Below, piece by piece: positions 47,966-56,846 of a stretch of DNA of 64,000 nucleotides (position 1 is the stretch's first letter; the number at the start of each line of letters is the position of its first letter). Both the position numbers and the translations under genes were made by a program. The notes below the pieces were generated by a model. That model had not been told where the DNA came from. It made no database searches and was given only the letters and a program-made list of their open reading frames with translations. Location of the stretch: the NCBI GenBank assembly GCA_965276835.1, contig OZ255631.1, positions 620,001 to 684,000 of the forward strand. The letters are read 5' to 3'. Origin of the DNA: BOG-932 sp965276835. Lineage in GTDB: Bacteria > Pseudomonadota > Alphaproteobacteria > BOG-932 > Roseiterribacteraceae.

Positions 47966-49072
47966 TTACTCTGAAACCAGTTCGATCATCCGTTCCGTCG
48001 TGTCGGCATACTCGTTCAGTATGTCGTAGATCACCTGCTTGACCGTCTGTTCTTCTTTCATGTCGCCGACGATCTGACCGACGGGACAGGTCAGGAAATC
48101 CTTGTTGCGGGCCCGTTCGATGCGCAGGCGCGGCTCGGTGTTGATCATGGTCTGCCACGGCATCGCCGCAAACTTGGCGGCACCGGGCTGCTCCCAGGCT
48201 TCGGTCAGTTTGCTCTTCAGCATGCGGGCCGGCTTGCCGGTGCGGCTGCGGCTCTGCACGGCTTGTTCGGCCTTGGCGCCGTAAAGCAGTTCCTTCATCT
48301 CGGGCAGCAGGTCGCTTTGCTTGGTGCCGAGCCAGATCGATCCGCACCAGATGCCGTCGCAGCCGAGCGCCAGCGCCGCGGCCATGTGCCGGCCGCGGCC
48401 GATGCCGCCGGCGCCCAGCACAGGGATCGGCGCAACCGCGTCCACGACCGACGGCCACAGGATCATCGACGAGATCGTGTCGGTATGACCCCCCGCCTCG
48501 GAGCCCTGAGCAACCAGCAGATCGACTCCGGCCTCGACCTGGGCCTTGGCATGCTCGACCTTGCCGACCAGCGATCCGACCTTGATCCCCAGCCCGTGGC
48601 ATCGCTCCACCATCTCCTTCGGCGGCGTACCCAGCGCGTTGACCACCAATTTGATCGGATGCTTCAGCGCCACTTCCAAACACGCCAGGCTTTCCGCCTT
48701 TGTCATTGTGATGTGGGAGATTTCGTCCTGTAGCGTGTTGTCGTTTTCCGGCAGGCGCGGAATGCCGGCATCGTCCAGCACCTTGCGGATGAACTGCACC
48801 TGCTCCTGCGGCAGGTCCTCTACCCGTATCTTGCGGCTATGCGCCTCCGCATCGGCATTGTTGGGCATCAGCAGGTCGACGCCATAGGGCAGGCCGCCGA
48901 TATGGTCGTCGATCCATTTCAGCTCGACCTCAAGCTGCTCCGCCGTGTAATAGCCGACGCCCAGTACGCCCAGGCCGCCGGCCTTGGACACTTCGACCAC
49001 CACGTCACGGCAGTGGGAAAAGGCGAAGATCGGAACTTCGATCCCGAACATTTCGCACACGCTCGTCTTCAT
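47966..49072 (-). CDS. Nitronate monooxygenase-like flavin oxidoreductase (second copy)
   Basis: A 368-residue NMO-family FMN enzyme. The N-terminus EMFGIEVPIFAFSHCRDVVV departs from the usual PIxxAPM block (Phe-Ser-His instead of Ala-Pro-Met). VDLLMPNN, VVNALGTPP, VAQGSEAGGHTD (FMN phosphate site) and GAGGIGRGRHMAAALALGCD follow. It differs clearly from the copy at 35775-36752 and carries a long C-terminal region (QTVKQVIYDILNEYADTTER). Such enzymes oxidise nitronates or reduce/isomerise unsaturated compounds. Upstream of the epoxide hydrolase on the same strand and divergent from a TetR regulator that may control both. Confidence 0.87.
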   Translation of the reverse strand: MKTSVCEMFGIEVPIFAFSHCRDVVVEVSKAGGLGVLGVGYYTAEQLEVELKWIDDHIGGLPYGVDLLMPNNADAEAHSRKIRVEDLPQEQVQFIRKVLDDAGIPRLPENDNTLQDEISHITMTKAESLACLEVALKHPIKLVVNALGTPPKEMVERCHGLGIKVGSLVGKVEHAKAQVEAGVDLLVAQGSEAGGHTDTISSMILWPSVVDAVAPIPVLGAGGIGRGRHMAAALALGCDGIWCGSIWLGTKQSDLLPEMKELLYGAKAEQAVQSRSRTGKPARMLKSKLTEAWEQPGAAKFAAMPWQTMINTEPRLRIERARNKDFLTCPVGQIVGDMKEEQTVKQVIYDILNEYADTTERMIELVSE

Positions 49073-49252
49073 CGGTCACAACCCCTTATCGATCTTGGCC
49101 GCGAGGCCGCCCTTGTCTTTATCGCCCAGAATTTATCGATTGAATAACCCGTTCGCCGGGCTTGCGCCAGCCAGGGCATATGCACGTAAAGATTGCGCAC
49201 GCAACGCAACCGCCATAGAGTTTTCATGTTCTTGGGCTGATCGGACTCCTCC

Positions 49253-49927
49253 ATGCGACGTTCCGCTCTATCGATCGAACCGCGTCCAATGTTGCGCCAC
49301 GGCCTGCGCCCGTCGGTCGAGCGCGGGCCGACCGAACTGCAGCAACTGCAGAAACGGACCAGTCACGAAAAACTGCTTGAGGCGGGACGCAGCGCGTTCG
49401 CCGAATTGTCTTACGCCGGAACGACGATCGACCACATTGTCAGCCGCGCCGCCGTCAATCGCAGCACCTTCTATCGCCATTTCGACAGCAAATTCGCCCT
49501 GGCGCAGGACATGTTCAGCCAGTTCTGGCCGAAGCTGTATGCCGAGCACGACCGCCTGTCCTCGCCCGACCCAAGCGAGGCGGAGATCGAGAAATGGATC
49601 GGTCATCTGCTGGCGTTCTATCGCGCGAACAAGCCGCTTTATATCACGCTGGGACAGATTCCCTTGCTGGAACGCGGCGGCGCGGAGTGGGAGGAACAGG
49701 TGAGGCAGGAGCTGATCACCCGCCTGGGAGGCCGCATCTCCGCCTTCCGCCGTGCCTCGTCACTCACCGAATCGACGCCGGAACTGCGCGTCCGCGTCCG
49801 TATGTGGATGATCCAATTCGAACACGGCGTGTTCAACCTGGCCTATGGCCCGACCACCGCCGACAGCGACGCCTTGCTGCGCTTCACGGTCAGTGAGATG
49901 CGGCGGCTGATCGTGGAAGAGGCGTAG
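49253..49927 (+). CDS. TetR family transcriptional regulator
   Basis: A 224-residue TetR-type regulator. The HTH spans about residues 35-80: KLLEAGRSAFAELSYAGTTI, DHIVSRAAVNRSTFYRHFDS (family signature STFYRHF) then KFALAQDMF. The helical ligand domain follows. An ATG 13 codons in (residue 13) is an alternative start, because the first 30 residues are basic and unstructured and no strong ribosome site precedes 49253. Divergent from the NMO-epoxide hydrolase operon and convergent with the PQQ dehydrogenase; either may be its target. Confidence 0.9.
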   Translation: MRRSALSIEPRPMLRHGLRPSVERGPTELQQLQKRTSHEKLLEAGRSAFAELSYAGTTIDHIVSRAAVNRSTFYRHFDSKFALAQDMFSQFWPKLYAEHDRLSSPDPSEAEIEKWIGHLLAFYRANKPLYITLGQIPLLERGGAEWEEQVRQELITRLGGRISAFRRASSLTESTPELRVRVRMWMIQFEHGVFNLAYGPTTADSDALLRFTVSEMRRLIVEEA

Positions 49928-49971
49928 GGCGGAATACGCTGCGCTATTCCGCCTGCACCCGCATTTAGCTC

Positions 49972-52011
49972 TTACTCCACCACCACCTGGCCATACATCC
50001 AGGGGAAGACTTTAGACTGGTAGGTCCAGGTGCCGGGCTTGTCGAACTTGACGGTGCCAGTGGCGCCGGGCGCGATCGGACCGGTGGTCCAGGAGCCGTC
50101 GGCAGCAGTGGCGTCGTGCGCGACCTTGCCCTTGTTGGTCCAGGTCACCGTGTCGCCGATATGGACGCGGATGCGCATCGGCAGCGTCGAGTATTCGTCC
50201 GGCACCTCGCGGATCTTGTCGACCAGGCCGCCGTCGCCGATCATGCCGCCCAACGTCACTGCCGTCGCCTTGACAACGCGGCCGCCGAAGGTGGTTTCGG
50301 TTTGCGGCGGAGGCGGGGCCGCCGCCTCGGCAACCTTGCCGCCCAGCGCGAAGGTCCACAACGTGTTGGTGGCGATCACCGACACATATTGCTTGCCGTC
50401 GATCTCATAGACCGCAGCCGGGCCGCTTTCGTTGGCGCCGGTTTGGAACTTCCAAAGGATGTCACCGGTCTTGGCGTCCAGCGCCTGCAGTTCACCGGCC
50501 GGGTCGCCATGGAACAAGAGCCCGCCGGCCGTGGCGGTGAAGCCGCTGCCGTTCTGCATTTCATAGGGCGTATTCTTCTGCCAGACGATCTTGTTCGTCT
50601 TGCTGTCGATCGCCGCCATGATGCCCGAGGTCTTGATGCCGGGCAGGCCGCCATTGCCGCCGACGAAGAAGCGCGGATCCTCGAAGCGGTGCAGCCACAA
50701 CGGCCAAGCAGGTGAGCCGGCGACATAGAAATATTTGGTCTGCGGGTCATAGGCCATCGGCGAGGACCGGGCCGTCAGCACGGGGTACATCGCGTTCGGC
50801 GTGTCGAAATCGATCGGCTGGAAGTGGCAGAACGGCTTGAAGCCGGCCGGAATCTTGTCCGCCGTCACGCAGTCGGGACCGACACGGTCCGCGCCGACGG
50901 GAAAGGGCTGGGTCGGGGCGGTCAGCTGGCGGGGGGCCTGAGGTTCGGGCCGTTCCTCTACCGGGAAGACCGGCTTGCCGGTCGCGCGATCCAACAGAAA
51001 AAGATATCCGTCGGTGCGCATCGCACCGACGGCCTTGCGCGGTTTGCCGTCGACCGTTGCGTCATAGAGCACCAGCGGCGTGCCGATATCGTCTTCCCAG
51101 ATGTCGTGATGAACGGTCTGGTAATGCCATTTGTACTTGCCGGTCTTCAGGTCGACCGCAACCACCGAATCGGTGAACAGATTGTCGCCGCCACGCAGCT
51201 CGCCGCCCCATTGCGGGACCGGATTGCCGGTGCCGAAAATGACAAGGCCCAGGTCGCGGTCGATGACCGATGTGTTCCACACGCCGCCGCCGCCGCGCTT
51301 GTATTCATCGTTCCTCGGCCAGCTTTCGCCGCCGACATCGTCAGGGCCGGGAATCGAATAGAAAGTCCAGACCTCGTTGCCGGTCTTTGCATCCAGCGCG
51401 ACGACGCGGCCGCGGACGCCGAAATCGCCGTTCGACAAGCCGGTGATCACCATGCCGTCGGCAAAAGCCGGGGCGCCCGAAACATACTGGCCGGTCAGGG
51501 TCAGCGCCGCCGCCGGGCTGTCGGCCCGGATCGGCATGTTGTCGCCGATCAGATGGCTCCAGACCTGCTCGCCGGTCTTGGCGTTCAGCGCGATGATATG
51601 CGCGTCGGCGGTGCCGTAAAACACCATGCCGCCGCCCAGGGTCACGCCCTTGAACTGAAAGGAGGGCGCGATGTCAGCCTTGTGAGCCCAGATCTGCTCG
51701 CCGGTCTTTGCCTTGAAAGCATAGACGTGGCTGCCCGCGGTCACATACATGACGCCGTCGACCACCACCGGCGTGCCGCGCGATACCTCGCCGTCGAACT
51801 TGTGATTCCAGATGCCGCCCAGTTCCTTGATGTTCTTGGTGTTGATCTGGTTCAGCGTCGAATAGCGCGAACTGCCCCGGTCGCCCTCGACCATCGGCCA
51901 GTTCTTCGCCGCCGGCGCATCGCCCTCGATCTTCGCGGCCTGCACGCTGAATGTCGCGGTCAGGCAGGTGGCCGCCAGCAAGGCCGGCAGCAGATGAGAG
52001 CGAATGGACAT
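49972..52011 (-). CDS. PQQ-dependent dehydrogenase with degenerate cupredoxin-like tail (copy 2)
   Basis: A 679-residue periplasmic quinoprotein of exactly the same length and layout as copy 1 at 13693-15732. Signal peptide about 1-25 (LLPALLAATCLTATFSVQA); PQQ propeller with repeated ALDAKTGNEVWTF-like blade ends; FGTGNPVPQW metal-site block; HHDIWEDD with Glu at the usual Asp position. The cupredoxin-like tail has the first His (GKVAHDATAADGSW), but the copper loop reads TYQSKVFPWMYGQ: Cys and the second His are gone and Met is kept. AAGGGGAAG precedes the ATG. No haem c partner gene follows here; the 8963-11182 protein could serve. Divergent from a CoA ligase. Confidence 0.83.
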   Translation of the reverse strand: MSIRSHLLPALLAATCLTATFSVQAAKIEGDAPAAKNWPMVEGDRGSSRYSTLNQINTKNIKELGGIWNHKFDGEVSRGTPVVVDGVMYVTAGSHVYAFKAKTGEQIWAHKADIAPSFQFKGVTLGGGMVFYGTADAHIIALNAKTGEQVWSHLIGDNMPIRADSPAAALTLTGQYVSGAPAFADGMVITGLSNGDFGVRGRVVALDAKTGNEVWTFYSIPGPDDVGGESWPRNDEYKRGGGGVWNTSVIDRDLGLVIFGTGNPVPQWGGELRGGDNLFTDSVVAVDLKTGKYKWHYQTVHHDIWEDDIGTPLVLYDATVDGKPRKAVGAMRTDGYLFLLDRATGKPVFPVEERPEPQAPRQLTAPTQPFPVGADRVGPDCVTADKIPAGFKPFCHFQPIDFDTPNAMYPVLTARSSPMAYDPQTKYFYVAGSPAWPLWLHRFEDPRFFVGGNGGLPGIKTSGIMAAIDSKTNKIVWQKNTPYEMQNGSGFTATAGGLLFHGDPAGELQALDAKTGDILWKFQTGANESGPAAVYEIDGKQYVSVIATNTLWTFALGGKVAEAAAPPPPQTETTFGGRVVKATAVTLGGMIGDGGLVDKIREVPDEYSTLPMRIRVHIGDTVTWTNKGKVAHDATAADGSWTTGPIAPGATGTVKFDKPGTWTYQSKVFPWMYGQVVVE

Positions 52012-52254
52012 CGAACTTCCCCTTCAGAAAACGAAACGCCGTCGGCGCAAAGACTGCCCGCACCCTAATCCCCGGAAACCGGTGGTGCAACAGTGTGTCG
52101 CCGCCTTTCGGCAACATCATTCATACGCTGGAGTGCGATAAAGCGGCGCGCTCTAACCGGTTCGGACGATGGCTTTGACTTGCACCAAAGCCTATTGGGT
52201 TTCACTCAGAGCCAGACTAAGAAGACCGCGAACGTGCCGGGATAGGGAAGAGTT

Positions 52255-53913
52255 ATGAGTTCGGTAAGCACGCAATCGAAGATCATCACCGCGGACCCCA
52301 CGGTTGCCGCCAAATATCGCGCCGACGGATGGTGGAGCGACGAGCGGCACGCCGACCGGATTCGCAAACTGGCGGCGGAGCGGCCTAACGACCCGGCATA
52401 CATCACCGAGAGCGCACGTTTCACCTGGTGCGATTACGACATGGCGTCCGAGAGGGTCGCGGCGGCGCTGCTTGAGTTGGGCTTGGAGCGCGGCGACCGG
52501 GTGGCGGTGGTGTTGCCGGATGGGCCGGCGGTGCATGCCGCGCTGGTCGGTGTGGAGAAGGCCGGGCTGGTCGCGGTCGGCATCGGCGCGCGCGCGGGCG
52601 ACCGCGAGATTTCGCACCTGCTGACGCGGACTTCCGCCAAGGCGCTGATCACCCATGCCGTCCAGCGTGGCCGGCCGGCATCGGAACTGAAGGCGGCCGT
52701 GGCGGAGCAGGGGGCGGTGCTGGAGCATTTGATCCTGGTGCCGGATTTCATGTCTTCCGACCAGCCGATCCTGGTGGATGGCGTGACGAGCGCCGCCAAG
52801 GGGCCGGTGGCGCTCGATATCGGCATCGCACCGGATGAACTGTTCCTGCTGAACTCGACGTCCGGCACCACCGGATTGCCAAAATGCGTGATGCACACGC
52901 CCAACCGCTGGTATTATTTCCATAAGCGAGCAGCGATTTCCGGCCAGTTCAAGGACGACGAAATCTTTTTCGGCGCGGTGCCGGCGCCCTTCGGCTTCGG
53001 TATGTGGACCGCCCATTTCTCACCCACCATCATGGGCGTACCGACCGTGGTGATGGAACGGTTCGACGCCGATAAGGCGCTCGATTTGATCGAACAGCAC
53101 AAGGTCACGGTGCTGTGCTGTGTTTCCACACAATTTATCATGTTGCTGAACGCGCAGGCCGAACGGCCGCGCGACCTGTCTTCGCTTCGTTCCATGTTCA
53201 CCGGTGGCGAGGCCGTGCCGTTCGAGCGCGCCGCGGAGTTCGAGGTCGTGACCGGCGCGGCGGTCCTTCAGTTCTACGGTTCGAACGAGACCGGCCTTAT
53301 GTCCGGCACGACCGCCGAGGACAGCCGCGAGCATAGGCTGCGCACGGCAGGCCGGATAATCGAGGAGATGAATAACCGCCTGTTCGACCCCGACACCGGC
53401 GAGGATATCACCGGCAAGAGCACCGTCGGCCAGCCCGGCTGTATCGGTCCTGCAACTTGCCTGGGCTATTGGAACGACGACGCGGGCAACAAGAAGCTTT
53501 ATACGCCCGGCGGCTATATGCTGATGGGCGACATTGTGAATATCGATGCCGACGGTTACCTCAGCGTCATTGGGCGCACGTCGGATTTCATCATCCGTGG
53601 CGGCAAGAACATCAGTGCCCCGGCGGTGGAGGAAGAGGTCGGCACGCATCCGGACATCGCCCTGGTCGCCGCCGTGGCGGCCCCGGACAAGGTGTTCGGT
53701 GAGAAGGTCGCAGTCTATGTCGTGCCGCGTGCCGGGCGCACCGTGACGCTGGAATCGATCACCGCGCACTTGGATGCACGGGGCGTGTCCAAAGAGTGGT
53801 TCCCGGAGCACCTGATTCTGGTCGACGAACTGCCGACCTCATCGGGCGGGAAAACCGCCAAGGGCGATCTGAAAGCGGACATCAAGAAGCGGTTTGCCGA
53901 TCAGATAAGATAG
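52255..53913 (+). CDS. AMP-dependent CoA ligase, benzoate-CoA ligase-like
   Basis: A 552-residue adenylate-forming ligase. The P-loop block reads NSTSGTTGLPKCVMH (about residue 201, TSGTTGxPK); the adenosine block is QFYGSNETGLMSGTT; then LMGDIVNIDADGYLSVIGRT, FIIRGGKNISAPAVEEEVG and the C-terminal lysine motif LPTSSGGKTAKGDLK. The sequence is closest in feel to aryl or short acyl CoA ligases; the acid cannot be named. Divergent from the second PQQ dehydrogenase, which could supply an acid precursor through aldehyde oxidation. The start at 52255 follows a weak AGGGAAGAG site. Confidence 0.9.
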   Translation: MSSVSTQSKIITADPTVAAKYRADGWWSDERHADRIRKLAAERPNDPAYITESARFTWCDYDMASERVAAALLELGLERGDRVAVVLPDGPAVHAALVGVEKAGLVAVGIGARAGDREISHLLTRTSAKALITHAVQRGRPASELKAAVAEQGAVLEHLILVPDFMSSDQPILVDGVTSAAKGPVALDIGIAPDELFLLNSTSGTTGLPKCVMHTPNRWYYFHKRAAISGQFKDDEIFFGAVPAPFGFGMWTAHFSPTIMGVPTVVMERFDADKALDLIEQHKVTVLCCVSTQFIMLLNAQAERPRDLSSLRSMFTGGEAVPFERAAEFEVVTGAAVLQFYGSNETGLMSGTTAEDSREHRLRTAGRIIEEMNNRLFDPDTGEDITGKSTVGQPGCIGPATCLGYWNDDAGNKKLYTPGGYMLMGDIVNIDADGYLSVIGRTSDFIIRGGKNISAPAVEEEVGTHPDIALVAAVAAPDKVFGEKVAVYVVPRAGRTVTLESITAHLDARGVSKEWFPEHLILVDELPTSSGGKTAKGDLKADIKKRFADQIR

Positions 53914-53955
53914 GCTTTCATCCAAGGCCGCGAGCGAGGACGCGCAACATGATCT

Positions 53956-54843
53956 CTAGTGATGCGTCTCTTGAGCGTCGAACACGCCATATCGGGTCGA
54001 GATCGGCGAAAATATGAAGGTCGCTCCGCAGTTGGCTTTTCCGGTGGGCGTGTTCGGAGTAATGGCTACTCGATAGGATCGCCGACCGTCGTGACTTGTG
54101 ACGATTTTTTGAATAGATTCGCCGCCCGTCTGGGTCCGCATGTAGTCCACGGCAATATTGCGATAGTTCAATCTGCAGTCTGAAAAGCTTAAAGCCGACC
54201 CAATGCACGATTGATCGATCTGAAATACCTCGGAGATATTTCTTGTCATCCATCGAATTCCGAGATTCTGGTCTACAATAATGATGTGCCGGTCCGAGCT
54301 ATCGATAAGAGTCCGGACTTCAGCATAAGTCTGATCGAGTTCTTCCACTTTTTGGAGAAGCCTGTTGGCGATGGATTCAAGAAGGGCGTTGAACATGTCG
54401 ACCTCCGAGCGGGGCGGAGCGTCGGCAGTGTTGATCGTGTCGCCCATTTTGGTCTGAGCACCGCCTTCTTTGTTTCTTTCCAGCAGCGAACGAAACCGAT
54501 CGCATGAGTCGCTATAGTCGAACGGTATCGACAAGAATTCAGTGGTGCCGGCCTCTAGTGCCAAGCGGCGGGCGTCGGGATCCTTGTGTGCCGAAATCAT
54601 CACGGTCGGAACCTCGGCGCAGCTTGGAAAATCCCGAAACCTTCGGATTAATTCCGCACCGTTGATGTAGGGCATACGGAAATCCGTTATCAAAAGATCC
54701 GGAATATTATGGCGGGCGTAAAACAGCGCTTCGATTGGATCGTCGAAAGTCATAACGCTGGCGCCTGCGTCGACGCGAGCCATAAGCATGGACATGATGC
54801 GCCGATTTGACGCCTGGTCGTCAACGATAATAACGCGAGTCAC
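53956..54843 (-). CDS. Receiver domain plus PAS-like protein (no output domain)
   Basis: A 295-residue signalling protein. Residues 1-125 are a REC domain: IIVDDQ (Asp8, Asp9), phosphoacceptor Asp54 in LITDFRMP and a Ser in VMISAH, but the conserved Lys is replaced (EFLSIPFD). A coiled coil (about 145-180, LLESIANRLLQKVEELDQTY) leads into a PAS domain (about 180-290: SSDRHIIIVDQNLGIRWMTR, ISEVFQIDQSCIGSALSFSD), of the type linked to chemotaxis methyltransferases. No kinase, HTH or GGDEF output follows. Base composition is lower in GC than the surroundings, suggesting acquisition together with the LuxR-type gene at 55077. Confidence 0.78.
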   Translation of the reverse strand: MTRVIIVDDQASNRRIMSMLMARVDAGASVMTFDDPIEALFYARHNIPDLLITDFRMPYINGAELIRRFRDFPSCAEVPTVMISAHKDPDARRLALEAGTTEFLSIPFDYSDSCDRFRSLLERNKEGGAQTKMGDTINTADAPPRSEVDMFNALLESIANRLLQKVEELDQTYAEVRTLIDSSDRHIIIVDQNLGIRWMTRNISEVFQIDQSCIGSALSFSDCRLNYRNIAVDYMRTQTGGESIQKIVTSHDGRRSYRVAITPNTPTGKANCGATFIFSPISTRYGVFDAQETHH

Positions 54844-54971
54844 AAAGGCAGCCTTCCCGAATCACTCAACAATCTGAATTTATCAGTTGATATGTGTACA
54901 GTCGAATTACGTTCGGCGCTAACATTATTTTGTACAATATGTGTCGGAATTTCTCGAGAGGTGCGAAGATG

Positions 54972-55018
54972 TAAATAAAGTAATATCATAACCTCAGGTT
55001 ATGATATTACTTTATTTA
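54972..55018. repeat. Perfect 47-bp AT-rich palindrome
   Basis: AAATAAAGTAATATCATAAC then CT (54973-54994) and its exact complement (54996-55017) face each other around one base, with one more pair outside (54972 and 55018). It lies 59 bases after the stop of the minus-strand gene ending at 55077 and 129 bases before the start of the next. It could act as a factor-independent hairpin terminator in both directions or as a binding or cruciform site; there is no GC-rich stem or U-run in the usual sense. Confidence 0.75.
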
Positions 55019-55076
55019 TTTAATATTTCCCCTGATCTGTCAATTTCACAATTTGAACTATGTTCGATGCATGCGT

Positions 55077-55772
55077 TCAGGCCGCTTCGGACTCAATTCT
55101 GGAATGCTGATTAGCCATGCCCCAAACTGCTGCCTGAGTGCGATTTTCAACGTTGATTTTCCGCAGTATCGCTTTCACGTGAACCTTAACCGTTGCCTCT
55201 GCCATGTCGAGTTCCCTGGCTATCGCTTTGTTGGAAAGCCCTGCTTGCAGGCACTCGAGAATCTCTCCCTCTTTTTGAGAAAGCGGCGTGCGAAGATTGC
55301 CGGAATCCGGTTGCCGCTGGGGCAATGAACCTGAGGATTTTAACTGCGCGGGCGCGGTAAAGATGTCTTCACCCAATAAAATGAGGGTCAGTGACATTTT
55401 AAGTGCCTCGGCCGAAATATTTTTCGGCAAAAACCCTTTCACGCCGCTTCTGACTGCCATGTCGAAATCCCTCTGGCTCACCTGATCGGCCAGTACCACG
55501 ACGCTAATCTGTGGGAACTCGCTTGTCAGCCTCCCCAGAGTTTCGTGGTCGTCGCAAAAGCCCTCATGCGTCTCGCAGATAACCAAGCTAATTTGATTGG
55601 CGTTATCCTTTAGATTTGTGTGAAATTCTACAAGAGAGTTATATTCTAATTTAACAATAAAGTTATCGCTGTTCAGAATATATTTTAATCCGTCGCGAAA
55701 TAGCCTGTTTCTGCTGCAAACAATAAGAGTTTTTTTGTTTTCTTCAATTTCAAGAACATCATATCTTAACAT
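55077..55772 (-). CDS. LuxR/NarL-type regulator with degenerate receiver
   Basis: A 231-residue regulator. The N-terminal domain has the receiver pattern (TLIVCSRNRLFRDGLKYILN, then VVVLADQVSQRDFDMAVRSG and VKGFLPKN with the Lys kept), but the acidic pair is missing (VCSRN) and the phosphoacceptor position is Glu67 (ISLVICETHEG). The C-terminal LuxR HTH spans about residues 165-225: LSQKEGEILECLQAGLSNKA then IARELDMAEATVKVHVKAIL. It should bind DNA without normal phosphorylation control. The gene is clearly AT-richer than the window average. No kinase is adjacent. Related in region and composition to the receiver-PAS gene at 53956. Confidence 0.85.
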   Translation of the reverse strand: MLRYDVLEIEENKKTLIVCSRNRLFRDGLKYILNSDNFIVKLEYNSLVEFHTNLKDNANQISLVICETHEGFCDDHETLGRLTSEFPQISVVVLADQVSQRDFDMAVRSGVKGFLPKNISAEALKMSLTLILLGEDIFTAPAQLKSSGSLPQRQPDSGNLRTPLSQKEGEILECLQAGLSNKAIARELDMAEATVKVHVKAILRKINVENRTQAAVWGMANQHSRIESEAA

Positions 55773-56260
55773 TAATCTGCTCCTATAAGCCGGTTTAAAT
55801 TTCTTGCTTGTCTTGGACTATCCGGAATTTCTATAGTTTCTTTATTTTCTGGGGTCAGGCAGATTGGAAAATTAAAAACTGGAATAGAATCCCATTTCTA
55901 ATTATTTCGTGATACTTTTTTGTCATCCGAGAAAGATAACTGTAGGTGCGCTGCATTGGTGAAAGCGTCTTGATCGGTTGCAATTACCTGCGGTCTGTTA
56001 ACGTTGTACTAAATTATTCCGACGGCGCTGGGGTGTGACTTTTCTGTGAACAAGGGGGCTGCACCGCAAAGCGGACCTTGGACGGCGAATGCCGATCGGT
56101 GCCGGCGATTGTCTCGAAACTCCGGCATGCAACATCGGAGAAGAGCGCTTTTACCGCCTTGTCGTGGCGAAGCTTTCTCCTCGCCACTTGCGGCGAAGTG
56201 AAGCTTCAGCTTTGCGCCCGCAGGTCAAACGGGAGAAGGCTTTAAGTCACCAGTAGCCGA
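55773..56260. other. Intergenic stretch between LuxR-type gene and membrane-anchored protein gene
   Basis: About 490 bases. The first 250 are AT-rich like the LuxR gene, and the rest returns to the GC-rich composition of the chromosome near 56040, so a boundary of the transferred island lies here. I see no gene, tRNA or attachment-site repeat. AGCTTTCTCCTCGCCACTTG and GCGGCGAAGTGAAGCTTCAG (56169-56209) have partial inverted symmetry without a T-run. Confidence 0.5.
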
Positions 56261-56773
56261 CTACGGCAAGTTTCGTGGATTGCCCGGAACCGTGGCGACC
56301 GCACTGGCCTCCGGGTCGCCGTCCATACTCCAGTACAGCGTGTTGTCCTTGCGTTCGACCGGCGAGCAGATGCTGTCGGTCGAGCCCTGGAGCAGGGTGC
56401 AGAAGTCGCCGTTGCGGACTTCCCAGCTGCCGCCGTAATGCTTTTCTTCCGCCAGCCCGTGGATCTTGCCGTCCGGGGCGTAATATTCGACGAACCCGCC
56501 CGGCAGCAGCGCGGTATGGTCGGACAGAGCTGCGACGATCTCAGGCCCCGATATCGGGGCAGCGCCGGCCGGAAATTCGGTTTTGGCCTGGGGTTCCTTA
56601 CCCGGCGCGGGATAGCTCACCGGCTGGGCGGCGGCATTCGTTCCCGCTGCGTCCTGCGCGACGGCGCGCATGGTGTGCCGGTACCAGCCGATGCCGCCAA
56701 ACACGAGCACGGCGGCCGCCAGCGCAATCCCGATTTTCCGCCTGCCGCGCGGGTCGGTCCTGGAACCTGTCAT
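56261..56773 (-). CDS. Membrane-anchored periplasmic protein (DUF995-like C-terminal region)
   Basis: A 170-residue protein with one N-terminal transmembrane segment (about 14-27, IGIALAAAVLVFGGIGWY) after an Arg-rich cytoplasmic start, a Pro/Ala-rich linker, and a small periplasmic domain: ISGPEIVAALSDHTALLPGG, VEYYAPDGKIHGLAEEKHYG then GSWEVRNGDFCTLLQG, with two Cys (about residues 127 and 138) that may form a disulfide. The domain order resembles DUF995-type proteins, but I am not certain. Downstream of the sensor kinase on the same strand (74 bases), hence perhaps part of the same regulon. Confidence 0.65.
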   Translation of the reverse strand: MTGSRTDPRGRRKIGIALAAAVLVFGGIGWYRHTMRAVAQDAAGTNAAAQPVSYPAPGKEPQAKTEFPAGAAPISGPEIVAALSDHTALLPGGFVEYYAPDGKIHGLAEEKHYGGSWEVRNGDFCTLLQGSTDSICSPVERKDNTLYWSMDGDPEASAVATVPGNPRNLP

Positions 56774-56846
56774 CTGCCGCTCCCGTTGATCGATTCGCCG
56801 TCGACATCCCAGTCTAGGGAGTAGCCGGCCTGTTCGATATGGGCAT

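Noticed and set aside
53918..54253. Alternative frames under the receiver-PAS gene
   Set aside because: No family features; the REC and PAS motifs are in the chosen frame.
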